Of a stretch of 64,000 bases of DNA, positions 23,986 through 38,116 are shown one piece after another. The notes under the pieces were generated by a model. That model made no database searches. It was not told the DNA's origin and saw nothing but the letters and a program-made list of their open reading frames with translations. The translations under genes were made by a program, and so were the position numbers. Source of the stretch: Lojkania enalia. Taxonomy: Eukaryota > Ascomycota > Dothideomycetes > Pleosporales. The DNA lies in assembly GCA_010094045.1 (NCBI GenBank), contig ML986653.1:1-64000 (forward strand), read 5' to 3'. Numbering within the stretch: position 1 is the stretch's first letter; each line of letters begins with the position of its first letter.

Positions 23986-24752
23986 TCAAAATAGCCAAAC
24001 GTACCAAAACAACAGAATCACGGCCGCGAAGAACCCGAGCCAGACCTTCCACCCAACGCCCGTCCTCTGCGCCATGCGGAGCATTCTGTTCATGGTGCCA
24101 CGCAGCTTTAAGCGCGTCGAGTCGAACGAATCGTTCATTTTCTCGGCGAGGGCGGTCGAGTCGCGGATCTCGTCGCCGATGAGGCTGGTCAACTATTCCA
24201 TCCCGCGTTAGTGTTTGAAATGTGATGTATACACGGTGTCGTGGATTGGGGAGAGAGTGCGCGGAGGGTCTTGGGGAAGAAACGTACGTCCTTCAACTGC
24301 CTGACCTTCCCCGTCAAAACGCCCACCTGCTCCTCGTTCTGGCTCTCCAGCTCATCTAACACGGCATTTGAATACTGGCCCCTGCTATTCGGCGTCGCGC
24401 TCCTGAACCCGCCTCCTAAACCCCCACCTGAACTACTCCCATTCGCGCCGGGGTACGCAGAGAAGGCCGGCCCATTTTGTTCGGACGAGGGGGGGGTGTA
24501 GGAGTAGGCGGACGGCGCGGCGAAACCGTAGCCGGAGGACGGGCGCGAGGACTTGTTTTTCGAGGGCGAGGACGAGCGGTCGTAGTTTGAGAAGAGGGCG
24601 TTACGGGAGGTGTCGCGGCCGAATCTACGGCACGAACATTAATAACACTAATACTATGGACCTCGCCTTCAAGCTTTGGGCTATGCACCGACTGTCTTGA
24701 GGGTACAGGATCGTGTGAAACTAGGAGGGGGTTCGACGCACCTATTCGACAT
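23986..24752 (-). CDS. BET1: ER-Golgi SNARE Bet1
   Basis: Exons 24742-24752 (11 nt), 24288-24624 and 23986-24192; 184 aa. The first exon encodes only MSN plus two bases. Exon 2 starts RFGRDTSRNALFSNYD, continues through a Ser/Gly-rich stretch, and ends in the SNARE helix (NAVLDELESQNEEQVGVL). Exon 3 completes it (SLIGDEIRDSTALAEKMND) and ends in one C-terminal membrane anchor (VWLGFFAAVILLFWYVWLF). Bet1 is a tail-anchored Qc-SNARE for fusion of COPII vesicles with the Golgi. It is longer than yeast Bet1 because of the Ser/Gly/Tyr-rich insert, common in filamentous fungi. It converges on YME2. Confidence 0.95.
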
Positions 24753-25732
24753 GCTTGCGTGCACTGTGTTTTTTTAGCGTGCCGTTTGTACGGTGTTCAA
24801 TGTTTCAGTGTGCAGCGGTCGTTTTGTGGGGGGGGAACCTGGAGGACAGATTGGTGTCGGCTTTTTCGGTGAAGGGGTCGGTGGTTTTGGACAGTTCAAG
24901 ACCGATCGTGGCACGTGTGTAGCTGGACCGATCCGGAGATCGGAACTGTCTTGGTGTGACAATAGAAGTTTTGTAGATGCGTTTTGCGCGTATAACAGCT
25001 TTGGGTTTCGTCTATAGTTAATCTTCAGCTTGAAACATAAGCAGATTATACGGCAGCATTTCTTTATGCTAGCTTAGGATTTTCTGGTAGTGGTTCCGCT
25101 AAGTGGCTTCATGAATGTATGGTTCTGTGGTTCCCACCTTTGGTTTAACGCATGGTCCCTCGGTTTGTCTAAGGTACAATATGGTTATAGCCCGTCCTGC
25201 CAATTTGGGAGTAAGCGTATAGGCTTCTGCTCTGCCCAACTTTGCGCCGATAGGCCTCAGCGGGGAATGGCAACCAAGGGGCAATGAGGAGCAATCGGGC
25301 CTCCTAGATATCGGTCATTTCTGCAAGCATTGCCATCTGATCTCCGGAAAAAAACATGCTCTCGGGATGCTAATGGGCTTTATACGTTTGTAGAACACCA
25401 CTAGATTCCTGAATCTCTCTCTAATGCACTATTCATTGCATAGACCATTCGCAAGAGGAAGAATCAAAGTACAGAAATATAGGAACATAGCACCACCTAT
25501 GCCCGCCCTACCCAGAAATCATCTTTACAAGTACAAGGAATCGGGTGACCATTACCTATGTGCAATCCATAACCTCGTCTCCCGCCTAGACGAGAAAGGC
25601 CAACTTTTAGCTGAGACCGTACATGCACACCCGACGTGAATTCATTGAGCGTTCCCATCTAAGGACACCCTACTTTCCTCAAATATCACCGCCCACTCCT
25701 CTTCGACCAGCCATTAAAGCTACTCCCCAAGC
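24753..25732. other. BET1 promoter and ADK1 3' region
   Basis: About 980 bp between BET1 and ADK1, both minus. Only short unrelated frames are present. Part should be the BET1 promoter and part the ADK1 3' UTR. Confidence 0.5.
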
Positions 25733-26802
<1,070 letters not shown>

Positions 26803-27710
26803 CGTGACGGAATATGTGAAGGAAGAAGAGGAAAGGAAGAAATTAGAAGAGCGCAGACGGGTGTCGCAGGGGTGATTGCGGCGCAATGGCGTAGGAGAAG
26901 AGCTGGACGGGAGAGCTTGGTTTCGGGCGAAGTTGCGGCTCGCGGCTTGCTGGAAAGTTTCCAGGGAAGGAAACGGTTCGGCTGGAAGGACTTGGCGGGC
27001 GCCCCCGTTCCGAGGTCGGGGTACCGCCGAATTGCCTAAGTCGTGTGCAGAGAGTGCGCATCAAGCAAGTTTTGGCCGTGTTTCTACCCTGTCAATGCTC
27101 CACAGAGCCATGAATCAACGTAATTAGCTCCATCTCCCCCTTCCATTTCCCCCGCGTTCGTCGGCTGTCTCCTCCAGGGCTCCGATTCTATGCTTCCGTA
27201 GACAGAGAACACACGGGCTAATATCATCGATAGATCCATCTCGGATGGCACGTGTTCAAACAGGTCAAGTGATTTAGGTATGCAAGTATTCTGGATCTCT
27301 CGTTTTCTTCAATATGTTTCATTACCACTCTTAGTTCCTGCTTTGCCAATTCTCGCACTGTGCTGAGCCCACCAAATCTAAGTCACTTTCAGAGTAGATC
27401 TCGTCTCCGGCAAAAAGCTATTGGAAATACACCGATGGACACAGAAAAGGACAGAGTTTGATTGAATTATTCGAATCTGGTTACAGACCGAAAAGCACCA
27501 CAAGATATGTCCTTACCGCCCAAACAAGGACCCTGGTGGTTACTAAATACTACAACCGTACTTCATGGTTAGACCGAAGTCCAGTTCCCCAACGCCATGC
27601 TATGCATATTCTTGCAAACCAAAACAGTACAAGCCTCCCAATATTACGGAACACATGCCCGTCTAACGCACCTTCATTTTAGAGCCGCCGTAGTTAGCGC
27701 TCTTTAGAAA
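26803..27710. other. ADK1 promoter and PCF11 3' region
   Basis: About 900 bp. The left 250 bp is GC-rich ADK1 upstream DNA; the rest is AT-rich and should include the PCF11 3' UTR. No gene is supported. Confidence 0.5.
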
Positions 27711-30041
27711 TCAGTAAGCGCGAACCTTCTTCCCAGAGCCAGCAGGGCTCACCTCCGCTTTGCGTTTGCCAAGTACTGAATCAGGTGTGCTCGGAGCAAC
27801 GAGATTGGAACCCCGCGTGTACTCCTCCCAGCAGGTCGCATGATAGATTTTGCCATTGACCTTAACCGCATCCATCCAGACGAAATCATTTGCTTCAACT
27901 AACCACTGCGGTTCAAACTTTTCCTGGCATATAGGACAGGGCGCGTGAAGAAGAGCGGCGTCAGTGGGAACTGGGACATACTTGTCCTTAGTCTCCTTTT
28001 TGGCGGTGATAGCAGCTCCTGTAGGTCCTTTGGTGATTTGCTCAGGGGAAGTCTCATCAACTTCGCGATACTCGATCCATTCCTATTTACGTGTCAGCTC
28101 TGCTGTAATATTATCCAATTCAAAGAAAGTACCTTTTCGCTAATGTACCAACTGCGGTGAACACCGCGCTTTGCAGCGTCAGGATCTTTCACCTTAAAGT
28201 GCCAATCCATATGACGAGCCTTCTTCTCCTTGCCCTGTAGCGTATTCTCAAAGCGTCGTCCACATGTAGCGCAGATATTGGGAAGCGCCTCATACAGCTT
28301 TGATATTAAATGCAGTCGTGGCCTAAAACTTGATCAGCATTCTATATTCGTGATTCAGAAATGAGCCTTACTTCTTCATTGACGCAGTTGATAGCTCTAC
28401 ATCATTTTGCGCATTTGTTGTTGCAGATACTTGTCGGATCATTGGTTCCGAAGCTAGTGAAGTAGCCTGCGCATTCACGGGTGTACCACCAATGGATGGG
28501 ATCGGAAGACCTTTGAGAGCATTCAACACCCAGTCTGTGCCGCCAAGAGTTGAAGTTGTAGCAGCTGGTTGCGGCGGAAGCTGGGGGACAGGCTGAGGGT
28601 TTGAAAGGGTCGACTGTGCGGGTGAGGTAGCTGAAGGCTGAGTGAACTGCGCGAGAAGCTGCGCTAGGTTGGGCGGCGGTGGAGGGATTGCCGGCGTTGT
28701 AGTCGGGGTGGGCACTGGAGGTGCTGTCGAAAACGGGGGTGGATAGAACGGAGTTGCAGTTGTAGGAGTCGCCGATTGCTGTGCTGGAGAAGACACATTC
28801 CGTAGAATATCTGCTAGAGAAGGAGTGGGGGCTGCCGGTGGCGCTACAGGCGGCGCTACAGGGGTTGACGATGGAGGTACAGGAGATTTAACACTTGCAA
28901 GAATTTGCGCAAGGTTGAAGGTAGGGTTTGATGGAGGAAATGAAGGCAAAGCTTGCTGCTGTGGGGAGTGAACTAGGGCATGGGCAGCAGTCACTGGGGA
29001 ATAAGCTGGCATAGGCACCGGCGGAGGAGATAGATTTTGGATCTGAGCCCGGACCGCCTCCAGCTGCTGTGGGGGAAGAGTCTGTGTTCTCAAAATTGTT
29101 TCAAGATCAAGGAGTGCTTTGAGTTTCTGCTGAATGGTTACATCAGATGGGTTGAGTGCGAAGGCAGTCTTTGTTGAAGTGATAATTTTAGTCAAGTCTG
29201 CCTTTAAACCCTCCAAGTCAATAGAGGATATGGGTGGTGGCTGAGATGGCGGAGGTTGGAAATGATTCAACGGGGTGGCGGTGGACGGATATGGGGCCGT
29301 CGAAGGATATGGCTAGAAGTGGTATGTCAATTGGATATACAGCTTGCGGGATGAACGTAAACTCACCTGTCGAACCCTTGGATCATTGGGCGCTGTAAAT
29401 CGAGCATTCTGCGGAGGGGTAGGAGTGCTCCTCCACGGTACTCCAGCCACTGGCCTAGCAGGAAGGGAGTGTTGCATGCTTGGTTTCTGGGATAGTGCTT
29501 GTTGCTGGACGGCAATGGTGCGGAATTTAATAAGAGCATTCTCAATGTCCCGTGTCACTTCTGGCGGAAATACGGGGCGACTTTCCATAGACTCTGGCAC
29601 TGGCTGTTTCCAGGTTTTCAGCAAGCCTTCCATTGCTTTCCGAGTGCCTGGATCCATCAAAGTATAAGCGTCCATGAAGGTTCGATAAAGATTCCGTCCA
29701 AGATAGACGGTGTAAGGAGTGCCCACATTCTTGACGATGGAGTCGAGCACATACAGAGCAGGAAGCTTCCATTCGGGTCGGGTCTAATATGATCAGCTGA
29801 TGTCGCGTCTTGTGAAATGAACTTGAGCTGGATTGAATGTTTGGCTCCATTTCGGATATCAACTCCTGGAAGTGCTTACCGTCCTAATGTGGTTTTCTAG
29901 CTCACGGGATATTGCTTGAGCATGCTCTGTGTTCTCCTTGGCGATGATAGTTAGATTGCTTATCTCAGGTCTACTATTGATCTTCAAGTCCTGTAGAGCG
30001 TCTTTGAAGTCTGCAGCGACTTCGGCTGAAGGTAAAGACAT
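27711..30041 (-). CDS. PCF11: mRNA cleavage and polyadenylation factor Pcf11
   Basis: Exons 29880-30041, 29367-29783, 28372-29312, 28133-28322 and 27711-28082; 693 aa. Residues 1 to about 140 form the CTD-interacting domain (ALQDLKINSRPEISNLTIIA, then KLPALYVLDSIVKNVGTPY across intron 1). A long Pro/Gln/Ser/Thr-rich middle follows, with runs such as QPPPSQPPPISS. The C-terminus has two zinc-binding patches, CATCGRRF with later histidines (ARHMDWHF), and CPICQEKF with HATCW. Pcf11 belongs to cleavage factor IA and bridges the Ser2-phosphorylated RNA polymerase II tail to 3'-end processing and termination. It diverges from SPN1. Confidence 0.95.
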
Positions 30042-30907
30042 GAAGGGCGATCGTATTTGTGATTATGATAGGGCAAAAGTACAGAGTCAGTCAAGACTAG
30101 GGGAGGGTGCAATTCAGACAATAGGGAGGGAACTGCTCGCTTCAGGATCGACGGGTCGCAAGTTCGGCGTGGCTGACTCCCAGGGTCAGACGAACAAAGG
30201 GACTTCTTCCTCTCGCTAACACAGGAAAAGAGAGCTGTTATATCGTTGCTAGCTATAGCGTCGCTGAGCAAGAGCAGCGAGCAGTCTGCGAGTTTGCACT
30301 CCAGCACCCAAGATAGTGACCAACCTCGTCCTCCTCCTGCCACTGCCTCAGTGGCCCTAAAGTATTCTCCTCCCACCTCCAAGCCACGCAAAAGATAAAC
30401 AATGCGCGATCGCAACAAGACCTTAGGCAGAAGGGTATGCTACGTAGTAAGTTAGGAAGCAAATAGCTCTCCCCGGTTGTAAGCCGGCCGGTAAAAGCGA
30501 TGGTGCAGGTGTGATGGCAAGGAATGCAGGGAGAAGAACAGCACCTATTCAAGGTAGGGATTAGCAGGAGCCAAAAGCGGTAAGATTGCGCCGTGAGTGT
30601 GAGGTGCTGGTGATGTGGCGATTGCGGGCGTCGCGCTGAAGGAACGGATGTCTTTTAGAATGATGCGGCTTGGCCATCGTAGGTAAAGATGAGAACGGCT
30701 CGTCGCTCCCGGTGATATATTTCTCCGAGCCAAGGCTTTCTACTCGCAATCCTCTACGACACCCCGAATTCCTTCATACGCGACCGCACATCAGAACACC
30801 CGTTTTAATTCTTCTTAAAATCCGTCCAAGGCCGCGCGACACGGTACATCACGGCTTACGCGCTTATTCTGTTACCCTTACTCTAGCACATTCTCCATTC
30901 AACCACA
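30042..30907. other. divergent promoter region PCF11 / SPN1
   Basis: About 870 bp between two divergent start codons. No family-like frame was found on either strand. It should hold both promoters and 5' UTRs. Confidence 0.55.
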
Positions 30908-32352
30908 ATGGAGGACGTAGAGTTTAACCGTTCGCACTCCAACTCTCCGCTCCCAGAAGCCGGTAGCGATCCCGATGACCCCCAACGACCAGATATTGAC
31001 GAAGAGAACTCTACTCCCAATGCCCCCATTGGATATCCACAGCAGGATGAAGAGGTCACAGAAGAAAAGGCCGAAGTGCCCGACCAGGACGACGTTCCAG
31101 AAGCTGGACTCTCAGACGATGAATCCGTGCTGTCGGAGATGGATGACGAGCAATTTGAAGACTTTGATGCCGCAAACATTGCCATCGAGGAGCGTCCCGC
31201 GCAGGATCTCGACGACACGAACCTCAATCTGATTGGCGTCCACAGGAAGAGGAGAGCTGAAGGCGAGGGTGAGGCGCCAAAAAAGAAGAAAAAGAAAGCA
31301 GAGAAGCCAAGAAGGAAGAAGGCCAGGGATGAGGAAGCCAGTGGAGGCGATGAGGAGGGTGGTAGCAGGAGAAGTGGCAGGAAGAGAAAGGAAGCGAGAG
31401 TAAGAGGCACGACTCCGGATGAGGAAAATGATGAGAATTTGACTCCTGAAGAGCGTAAGTCGAGTATTTATCTCATAATATATTGCAAATACTAATGTTG
31501 AATAGGCAGGAAGCGCGCCTTGGATCGAGCTATGGATGCGGTGGTCAAGAAGACTGGGACTCGTCGCCGAAAGAAGGGAGACATCGACCTTGAGCAAATG
31601 GCCGATCAGGAAATTGAAGATATGCGCCGACGTATGACTGCTGCCGCGGAGGCTGACAACGCAGGTCGTCAGCGAGGTGAGCCAGCTGGTCACAAGCTTA
31701 AACTCCTTCCAGAGGTTGTCGCGCTGCTCAACAAGAACACGCTCAAAGAAGCCATTGTCGACCCTGAGACGAATCTACTCGAAGCTGTACGCTTCTTCCT
31801 CGAACCCCTTAGCGACGGCAGTCTTCCGGCCTTCAATATTCAGAAGGAGTTATTTGCCTCATTGGCCAAGCTCCCAATTAACAAAGACTCTTTGACTGCA
31901 TCGGGTATCGGCAAGGTTATAATGTTCTACATTAAGAGCAAGCGCCCAGAACTAGTCATCAAGCGCCAGGCTGAGCGTCTGTTTACCGAATGGACTCGTC
32001 CGATTCTTCGGCGCACCGACGACTATCGGAAGAAGGAGTTCGTCCAAGCAGAATACGATCCACAGTACGTAGCATTCAAGACACTAATCATCTCCCACTT
32101 GCTAATGTGTACTTTAGGAAAGCTCAAGTGCAAATCCGGAGTTCTCAGACAGCGAACAGCCAAGCAGCAGCCCGTGCCAAAGCCTTGGAAGCTCCCCGCG
32201 CTTTCCAGCGTGCTCGCATGGAAGCTGGTCCCACTACATACTCGATTGTACCGAAGAGCAGTGTCGTGTATACGGAGCAGAAGAGGTCTGGTGGAGCCAG
32301 CGAAGATATCCTCAGGCGAATCAAAGCCGGTAGAGGACGGGGTGGGCGCTGA
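30908..32352 (+). CDS. SPN1: transcription elongation factor Spn1/Iws1
   Basis: Exons 30908-31454, 31506-32064 and 32118-32352; 446 aa. The N-terminal 180 residues are disordered and charged: acidic (EAGLSDDESVLSEMDDEQFE) then very basic (PKKKKKKAEKPRRKK). The folded core is the TFIIS N-terminal/LW-type domain (LLPEVVALLNKNTLKEAIVD, LFASLAKLPINKDSLTASGI, AERLFTEWTRPIL). The C-terminus is basic, ends RIKAGRGRGGR and has the family-like FQRARMEAGPTTYSIVPKS. Spn1 binds Spt6 and RNA polymerase II and acts in elongation and chromatin maintenance. Phases agree at both introns (51 and 53 nt). Confidence 0.95.
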
Positions 32353-34578
32353 GACTACTATGCATGAATATTCCGGTTTTGGGTTTTACTCCCAAGGACA
32401 TGTTTATTGGAGTTCGATGGCGAAAATGTCATTTAGTGACAGCATATTAATTGTGTACTGGCTAACATCAATTTCAAGGGACTGCATAGATGGGGTATGG
32501 ATTAGCAAGCTAGACTCTTGCAAATGTATACTATATACGAACTAACTACATTTCTAATTCGTGCTCATCTTCGGAGTATTTCAACTTTGGTTCCATTTGT
32601 TGTCTTCTGCACGGCTACTGTAGGCTTGAAAACCAACAGGAAGTCTTTCATTATTACCTCAATCCCTGAATGAATAGCTCGGTAAAACCAAGGGCTTCGG
32701 ATGATGACTGGAAGTAAATTACATTACAGAGTTCGAGTATATAGTCTTCGTCTAGCTAGGTCAAGCCACAGACCTAAAATTTGTGTCTTTCGTCAAGTGC
32801 TTTCATATTGACTAGCTAGCAAGACGCATATCGAGAGTTGGAGCTCAGCAGATTGTAGCTATCCAAATCCTGTTTAACCACAAAATCTCCCTCCGCCGAG
32901 TTCCAATCATTAACGCACGCTGATGAATGGTGGTTTACCCGCTGGCCCGCATCGGACCATTTTTCCCATTACGAACCTACTCGCCTACACTCAGACCCCA
33001 AGGTCTCAAACGCTGTGAACCCCGAGATCTGCACTATTCGTCAATATGCCGACAGCGCAGCGTCAGCTTGCATATAGCGCTGGGGTGATAAGTAGCAGAA
33101 AAACCGGTTATACGTCGCACATTTGGACAGGAATCCATTCGTGATCATATTGGGGCTATGTTTCCAACATTTGTTTGGGGACTGGTATCGCAATGTTTCT
33201 GATATCGAAGCAAGAGGAAGGAAGGTGAGTGGTGGGAGGATCAGGTTGTAGATGAACAGTTTCTAAAGATGGAAACATCCTGCATGTTTCAGAGGCGGTG
33301 CACTGTGGCAGCTCTGCATATGTGGCGCTGTGGGCGAGCCAGTACCGCTTCGTCCGTCCGTTAAACCGAAAACGGGAGTGGCCGTGCAGATGTGGCACTA
33401 TACAAAGTCCGAACTATTCGTCTTCTGTTCTTTTTATCACTAATCCGTTAGACCATACTCTACCACAAGGGGAAAAGGGGAAGGAGAAATGGCGGTGGCT
33501 CTGTACAACGGCTTTCGAATTGCATGAAGGCAAAGCGAGCGTGGGATGCACACAGCATTAGATATGTATATTGATCATCTGAACGATTCGGGCAAGCACT
33601 ACAGTACATTCATCCATCCAACCCCTGCAATTACCAACATCCACCTTCCAAGGCGGCGGAGAGATAAGGCGTCCAAAGCCACAATAACCTTATCCTCAAC
33701 TTTCGTTCCTTTGTCCGGCACGATACCATGAACCCTGCAAAAGTTACAGAAATCACTCCTTGACAGAGCCGTCGCTAAGAATGTTTAAACTTTGCGATCA
33801 CTTTACATTACCGAGCAACGCAGCATAACACCCGCAGCTACCCACTACTGAGGTATTCACGCATTAGGCAGGACGTCAGCATAACCTTTCAAGGATGTTG
33901 GGTCGGCAGGGTTAGGCGACGTCGACATGGCTCCGAGTGGGGTCTTAATATAATCGGTAGGCCGGGCTAGGTGTGCGGAAGAACGATGCTGGGATGAAGC
34001 CATGTGATCTCAGATTGAGTGCTCACCGATATACATATTAGTAGGGTCTATTTTTGGTCTAAAATTTCTATCATTGGTGAAATCGAGAAATTTCGCAGTT
34101 TCATGCGATGAGGATAATAATGATACGTGTAAATTACTCCATAGCCATGCTCAGGTCTATGGCGTGCTGAAAATAGTGCGAAGGTTATCGTGTCCGTATG
34201 TAGCAATCCTTCAAATGCGGCCCTCCAGCAGAGACAATACCTATTTCGAAAGAAGCAGGCTGCTTTCCTCGCCCCATCTAGCCCCACCTTTGGTCCTCGA
34301 ACTCGCGCCCCACAAGCATCTGCACAAGAGTCGCATGGTAAGTTTCAAGGGTTGTTGGTGGCTTGCTTGCATTGATCGTAGTTTACCCTGAGCGACCCTG
34401 GCCCTAGTTCGCCGCAGTGGATCTTTTCAAGGCTGTTATATTCCGGGCGTGTAACGCGAAAACCGCTTAATCGTGATTTACTCACCACCAGTGCGGCTCC
34501 TATGGTACGGTGTGCAAAGCAGGGTTTGCAGAAGAATCCTAATCTCTTTCAAACGTGATCTTGAATGTCGGATGAGTT
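32353..34578. other. 2.2-kb intergenic region, no supported gene
   Basis: Between the converging SPN1 and the unassigned minus-strand gene. The ORFs present are short, alternate strands and show no family motif. No tRNA-like box pair or notable repeat was seen. Confidence 0.5.
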
Positions 34579-37500
34579 TCATCGGTCGAAGCTCAAACCC
34601 ATCTCGCCAGCATCTAATTCCGGAATAAGTAACGAAGGCGCCCGAGCAATGACCGGTTTATTCTTCAGACTCATCAAGCGATCGTAGTGTGGCCGAATGT
34701 CGTAGTCTCTAAACGTCTCAGTTGCCCCGATTTTGATACTTCTGAGCATACACTTCCCATCTTTGACCCAGAAGCATTGCAGACAGTTCTCTAGCGGCAT
34801 AGCGAGAGCAATAGTGCTAGGTTTGAAAACGCTAGTGCTGATTTTACTAGAAGATTTCTTTAGCTTCCTAGGGCTGAGGGCGCCTTTGGCGTTATATTCG
34901 AATTGAATTATTTCTGTCATAGCATTGGCGACGACAAATGTTGCACCCGACGGAGATTGTGCGGCATGCACAATTTTTGTGCTATATGTTTCGTTCTGAA
35001 GGATATCATAGCCTGGGAATGGAATTAGAATCGGATATTCCTTCCCGAGAAAAGCTGTAACAATCGCATTGCGGCGCATCGAGTCGTAGAAAACGCTGGT
35101 TAAGTCGCCGTCGTTCAGAGTCCAGGGAGGCATTTTGAATGAGCGCGAATGCTCAGATATCGTGCTAACGGGCTCCCTGGTGCAATCCCAGACGTCCACA
35201 TATATGCAATGGTCTCCAAGTTGAGTGGCCACGACCAATCGCTGACTATCTGTTGAGAAGTAGAGCTTTCTCGATACGATAGCACTCTGCCTTTGCTGCT
35301 CTTCTGCCGCCTCTTTGGAACTAAGTCCTTTCGTCTGCACTCCGAACCATCCTGACTCGGTCTTTTGTGGCTCGTCGATAAACTCTTCACTTTTAGTTCT
35401 CCCCACCGGAATAGTTCGACGGTGCGAAACGCCGCCCCTTAGTTCGTATACATGAATTTGGTGATGAAATGGCACGGACTTCAGGCCATCCTCAATTCGA
35501 TATATCTGAATATGATTATTCATGGACAGTGCAATATACTTGTCGTTTTTGGAAACTGCGAGGCATATGTCTCCCCGACCAGGCAGATCAATATCCATTT
35601 CGTATTCAGGAACGAGGTTGATACCATCGAATACTACTAGACTTCGCCGTACCAGTGAAGTTGACGCAATGACGGCACATTTATGGTTCCCTACTGCAGC
35701 GGCCTCGATGCCTGCTATTTCGTATTTGCAGCCTTGTATCGCGGATGTGTCATTACTAGGAATGTCAAAGCGAACGAGGTAATTAGAGCCTTTGCCCCAT
35801 AGGAGCAGCGAGTGACCAGAGGCAGAGAAGACGAAACAAGGGTCCTTCGGCAAAGGAAAGGCTTCCTTCTCTTTAGTGGTCGGTTTCCGTCGTATTGAAT
35901 TAGCAATCCGGACGGTCCTACTCGACGATTTTGCCTTCGCCACACTTGCTCCGCTAAACATAGAATCTGTCGATGGTGTTTTCAGACGCAGGCTCGACAT
36001 ATCCGACGGGACCGAGGAAGCATTTCCAGCACTCATAGGAGGTGTATGAATAGGTATCGGTAGCTCCATGGACATCCTCGATGTCCTCGGTATTGGTACG
36101 TTCAGCGATTCGTTTAAAGGGCTGACAGGGAAATCGACATAGGAGGTGCCTTGTGATCGCCTTGTTAGAGGGCTAAGCGTCGCTGGACTGATTGGGGATT
36201 CGGTATACTCGGGGGGTTGTCCAGATTGCCTTTCTGAGACTTCAGAACCATCTGGGCGTGAGACATGACTAGGAAGGCTGACATTCATTGTCGATTGGGA
36301 TGGAAGACTGATGCCAATGCTCTCCGCCTCTGACGAGTGTGACGCAGACGCGGCATCGTAGGAGCTCGACTCGCCAACAGAATATTGGCTTAAGCTGTAA
36401 TTGTCGGAATACAAGTTTTCGAGTGCGGTTGTTAGGTGTTGAAATGGTTCAATGAGACGAGCATACTTTATCTTTTCTCCCGCATTGCAACTTGGGCATT
36501 GGACACCTATAGGGATCAGTCCTACTTTCTACATATATTAGTAGATATATACCTTCTTTCCAATTTACAATAGGCGAGTTCTCTTGAATGCTCTAGTCTT
36601 TGTTAGCTCTCGGGGGCCAAAAGAAATCTGCAGGACAACCTTGCCTCATATGCCCATTTATCGCACCACCTAAGCCTATACTCGAGATATTTCTTAGGAA
36701 TGACATGCAGTTTCGGGCAATCCACGATATATACTGGTAGTGTCGGGCCATCAAGATCTAATGTTTTTATCTCTGCATGCTGAGGGCTAATCCGAAGGAC
36801 CCACTCTTTGACCATCTCTTGCATGGTGTTTACGGTGACGCTAGTTTTTCGAGTACTGAATTGTTCGTAGCCTGATCGTCGATTCGAAAGCCAATCGGAA
36901 AAGTTTCTAAGCGCACTTTCGATATAAGGGTTCAGTTCCGAGATACTCCTCCCATAGCTTACTGTTCTGGAGAGCGCCGGCCTTATAGAAGTTCGTTGTT
37001 GCTGAATGAGAGAAAGTTAGAGATGTACCCTTTATTGTTGCAGTACTGCTCGAGTAAGGCTCACCAACAGAGAGTCTTGCCGTGATAAGAAGCTATCAAG
37101 GTCCTCGTCCCAGTCCAACAGAGTTATAGCCAGCGAATCCAATAACGCTGGTGCCGGCGTCATTGGCCCAGTAATATGAAATATAGAAATGATAAGACTC
37201 GTTCTTGTGTGAGAGAGCTGTTCAAGAGTCTCATCCGTGTCGGCTCCAATCTGATTGAAGCTGATCACGCCGGTCTGTCGATGAAGGTCGACATACCGCT
37301 GGGTTACTGCACATTCGACAGCCCATAAACAATCGAAAAGCACCCAGTATGCATTAATCCAGTCCTCTTCCATTATCCCATGGATGAGGGACGTTATAAA
37401 CATTTCCGGTCGGATATCTAGTGGGTACTAACATATATTTAGTGATCACCCTGAAAAGAGTGCAATTCAGTCAGTCTTACCAGCCCTGCTGCATATGTTG

Positions 37501-38116
37501 GTAGCCTTGCGTTGGACCATTCTTGAATATATGGGTTAACCGAAGCATCATCACGTGAGCCAGAGGCATTCACTTGATCAAGCGTTGCCGCAAAGAGCTC
37601 CGAAACGATGAACTGCTCCACTCCGTGTAATCGGTCATTATGCCACGCCGTGTTGATCGAAATTTGAAGGCGTCGTTGCTCCTGCGTTGCAATATTTTCT
37701 TTGCGGAGGAGGAGCAATCTCAGTCCAGATAGTAGCGTCTGCGCAAGAATGTGTCTTGGCCTCGTAAATTCTCTGGTTAATAGTGTCGTTTGGCTCGGGA
37801 ATAATCTCGTTTTGGCATTGACTAGGTACAGAATCGTAGAAAAGAGTAGCTCGGACGGCAGAAGGCAGGATAAAACATATGGCGGACACTCCGATATGCC
37901 TGTCGCATTTCCCGAGAGATAACATCGTTCTAGATCAAATATTGTCTTGATCCAGATGATTGTTCGAATAGACTCCTCAGGGTTCCGCGACTCTTCATCT
38001 TGGAGTGATAAATCTACCGAGTGCTGACCGATAATCTCGCGGAGAATGTTCGCAATATCGTGTCGTCCTTGAAGGTGCAGCCAGACTGCGGCGAGGTTCC
38101 TGTGTGGAAGGGACAT
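34579..38116 (-). CDS. large unassigned protein, propeller-like C-terminal half
   Basis: The family was not recognised. Well-supported exons are 37481-38116 and 37065-37427, a third starting at 37001 and running to about 36625, and the last one 34579-36506. Exon and intron borders between about 36507 and 36640 could not be settled, so the product is roughly 1,100 aa. The N-terminal 430 residues are helical (MSLPHRNLAAVWLHLQGRHD). Near the last splice is a CxxC pair (VQCPSCNAGEK). A Ser/Pro-rich linker follows, then a region with WD40-like strands (CFVFSASGHSLLLWGKG, ICLAVSKNDKYIALSMNNHI, KLYFSTDSQRLVVATQLGDH). It may be a scaffold. I saw no P-loop, kinase, HET or membrane segment. Confidence 0.6.
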
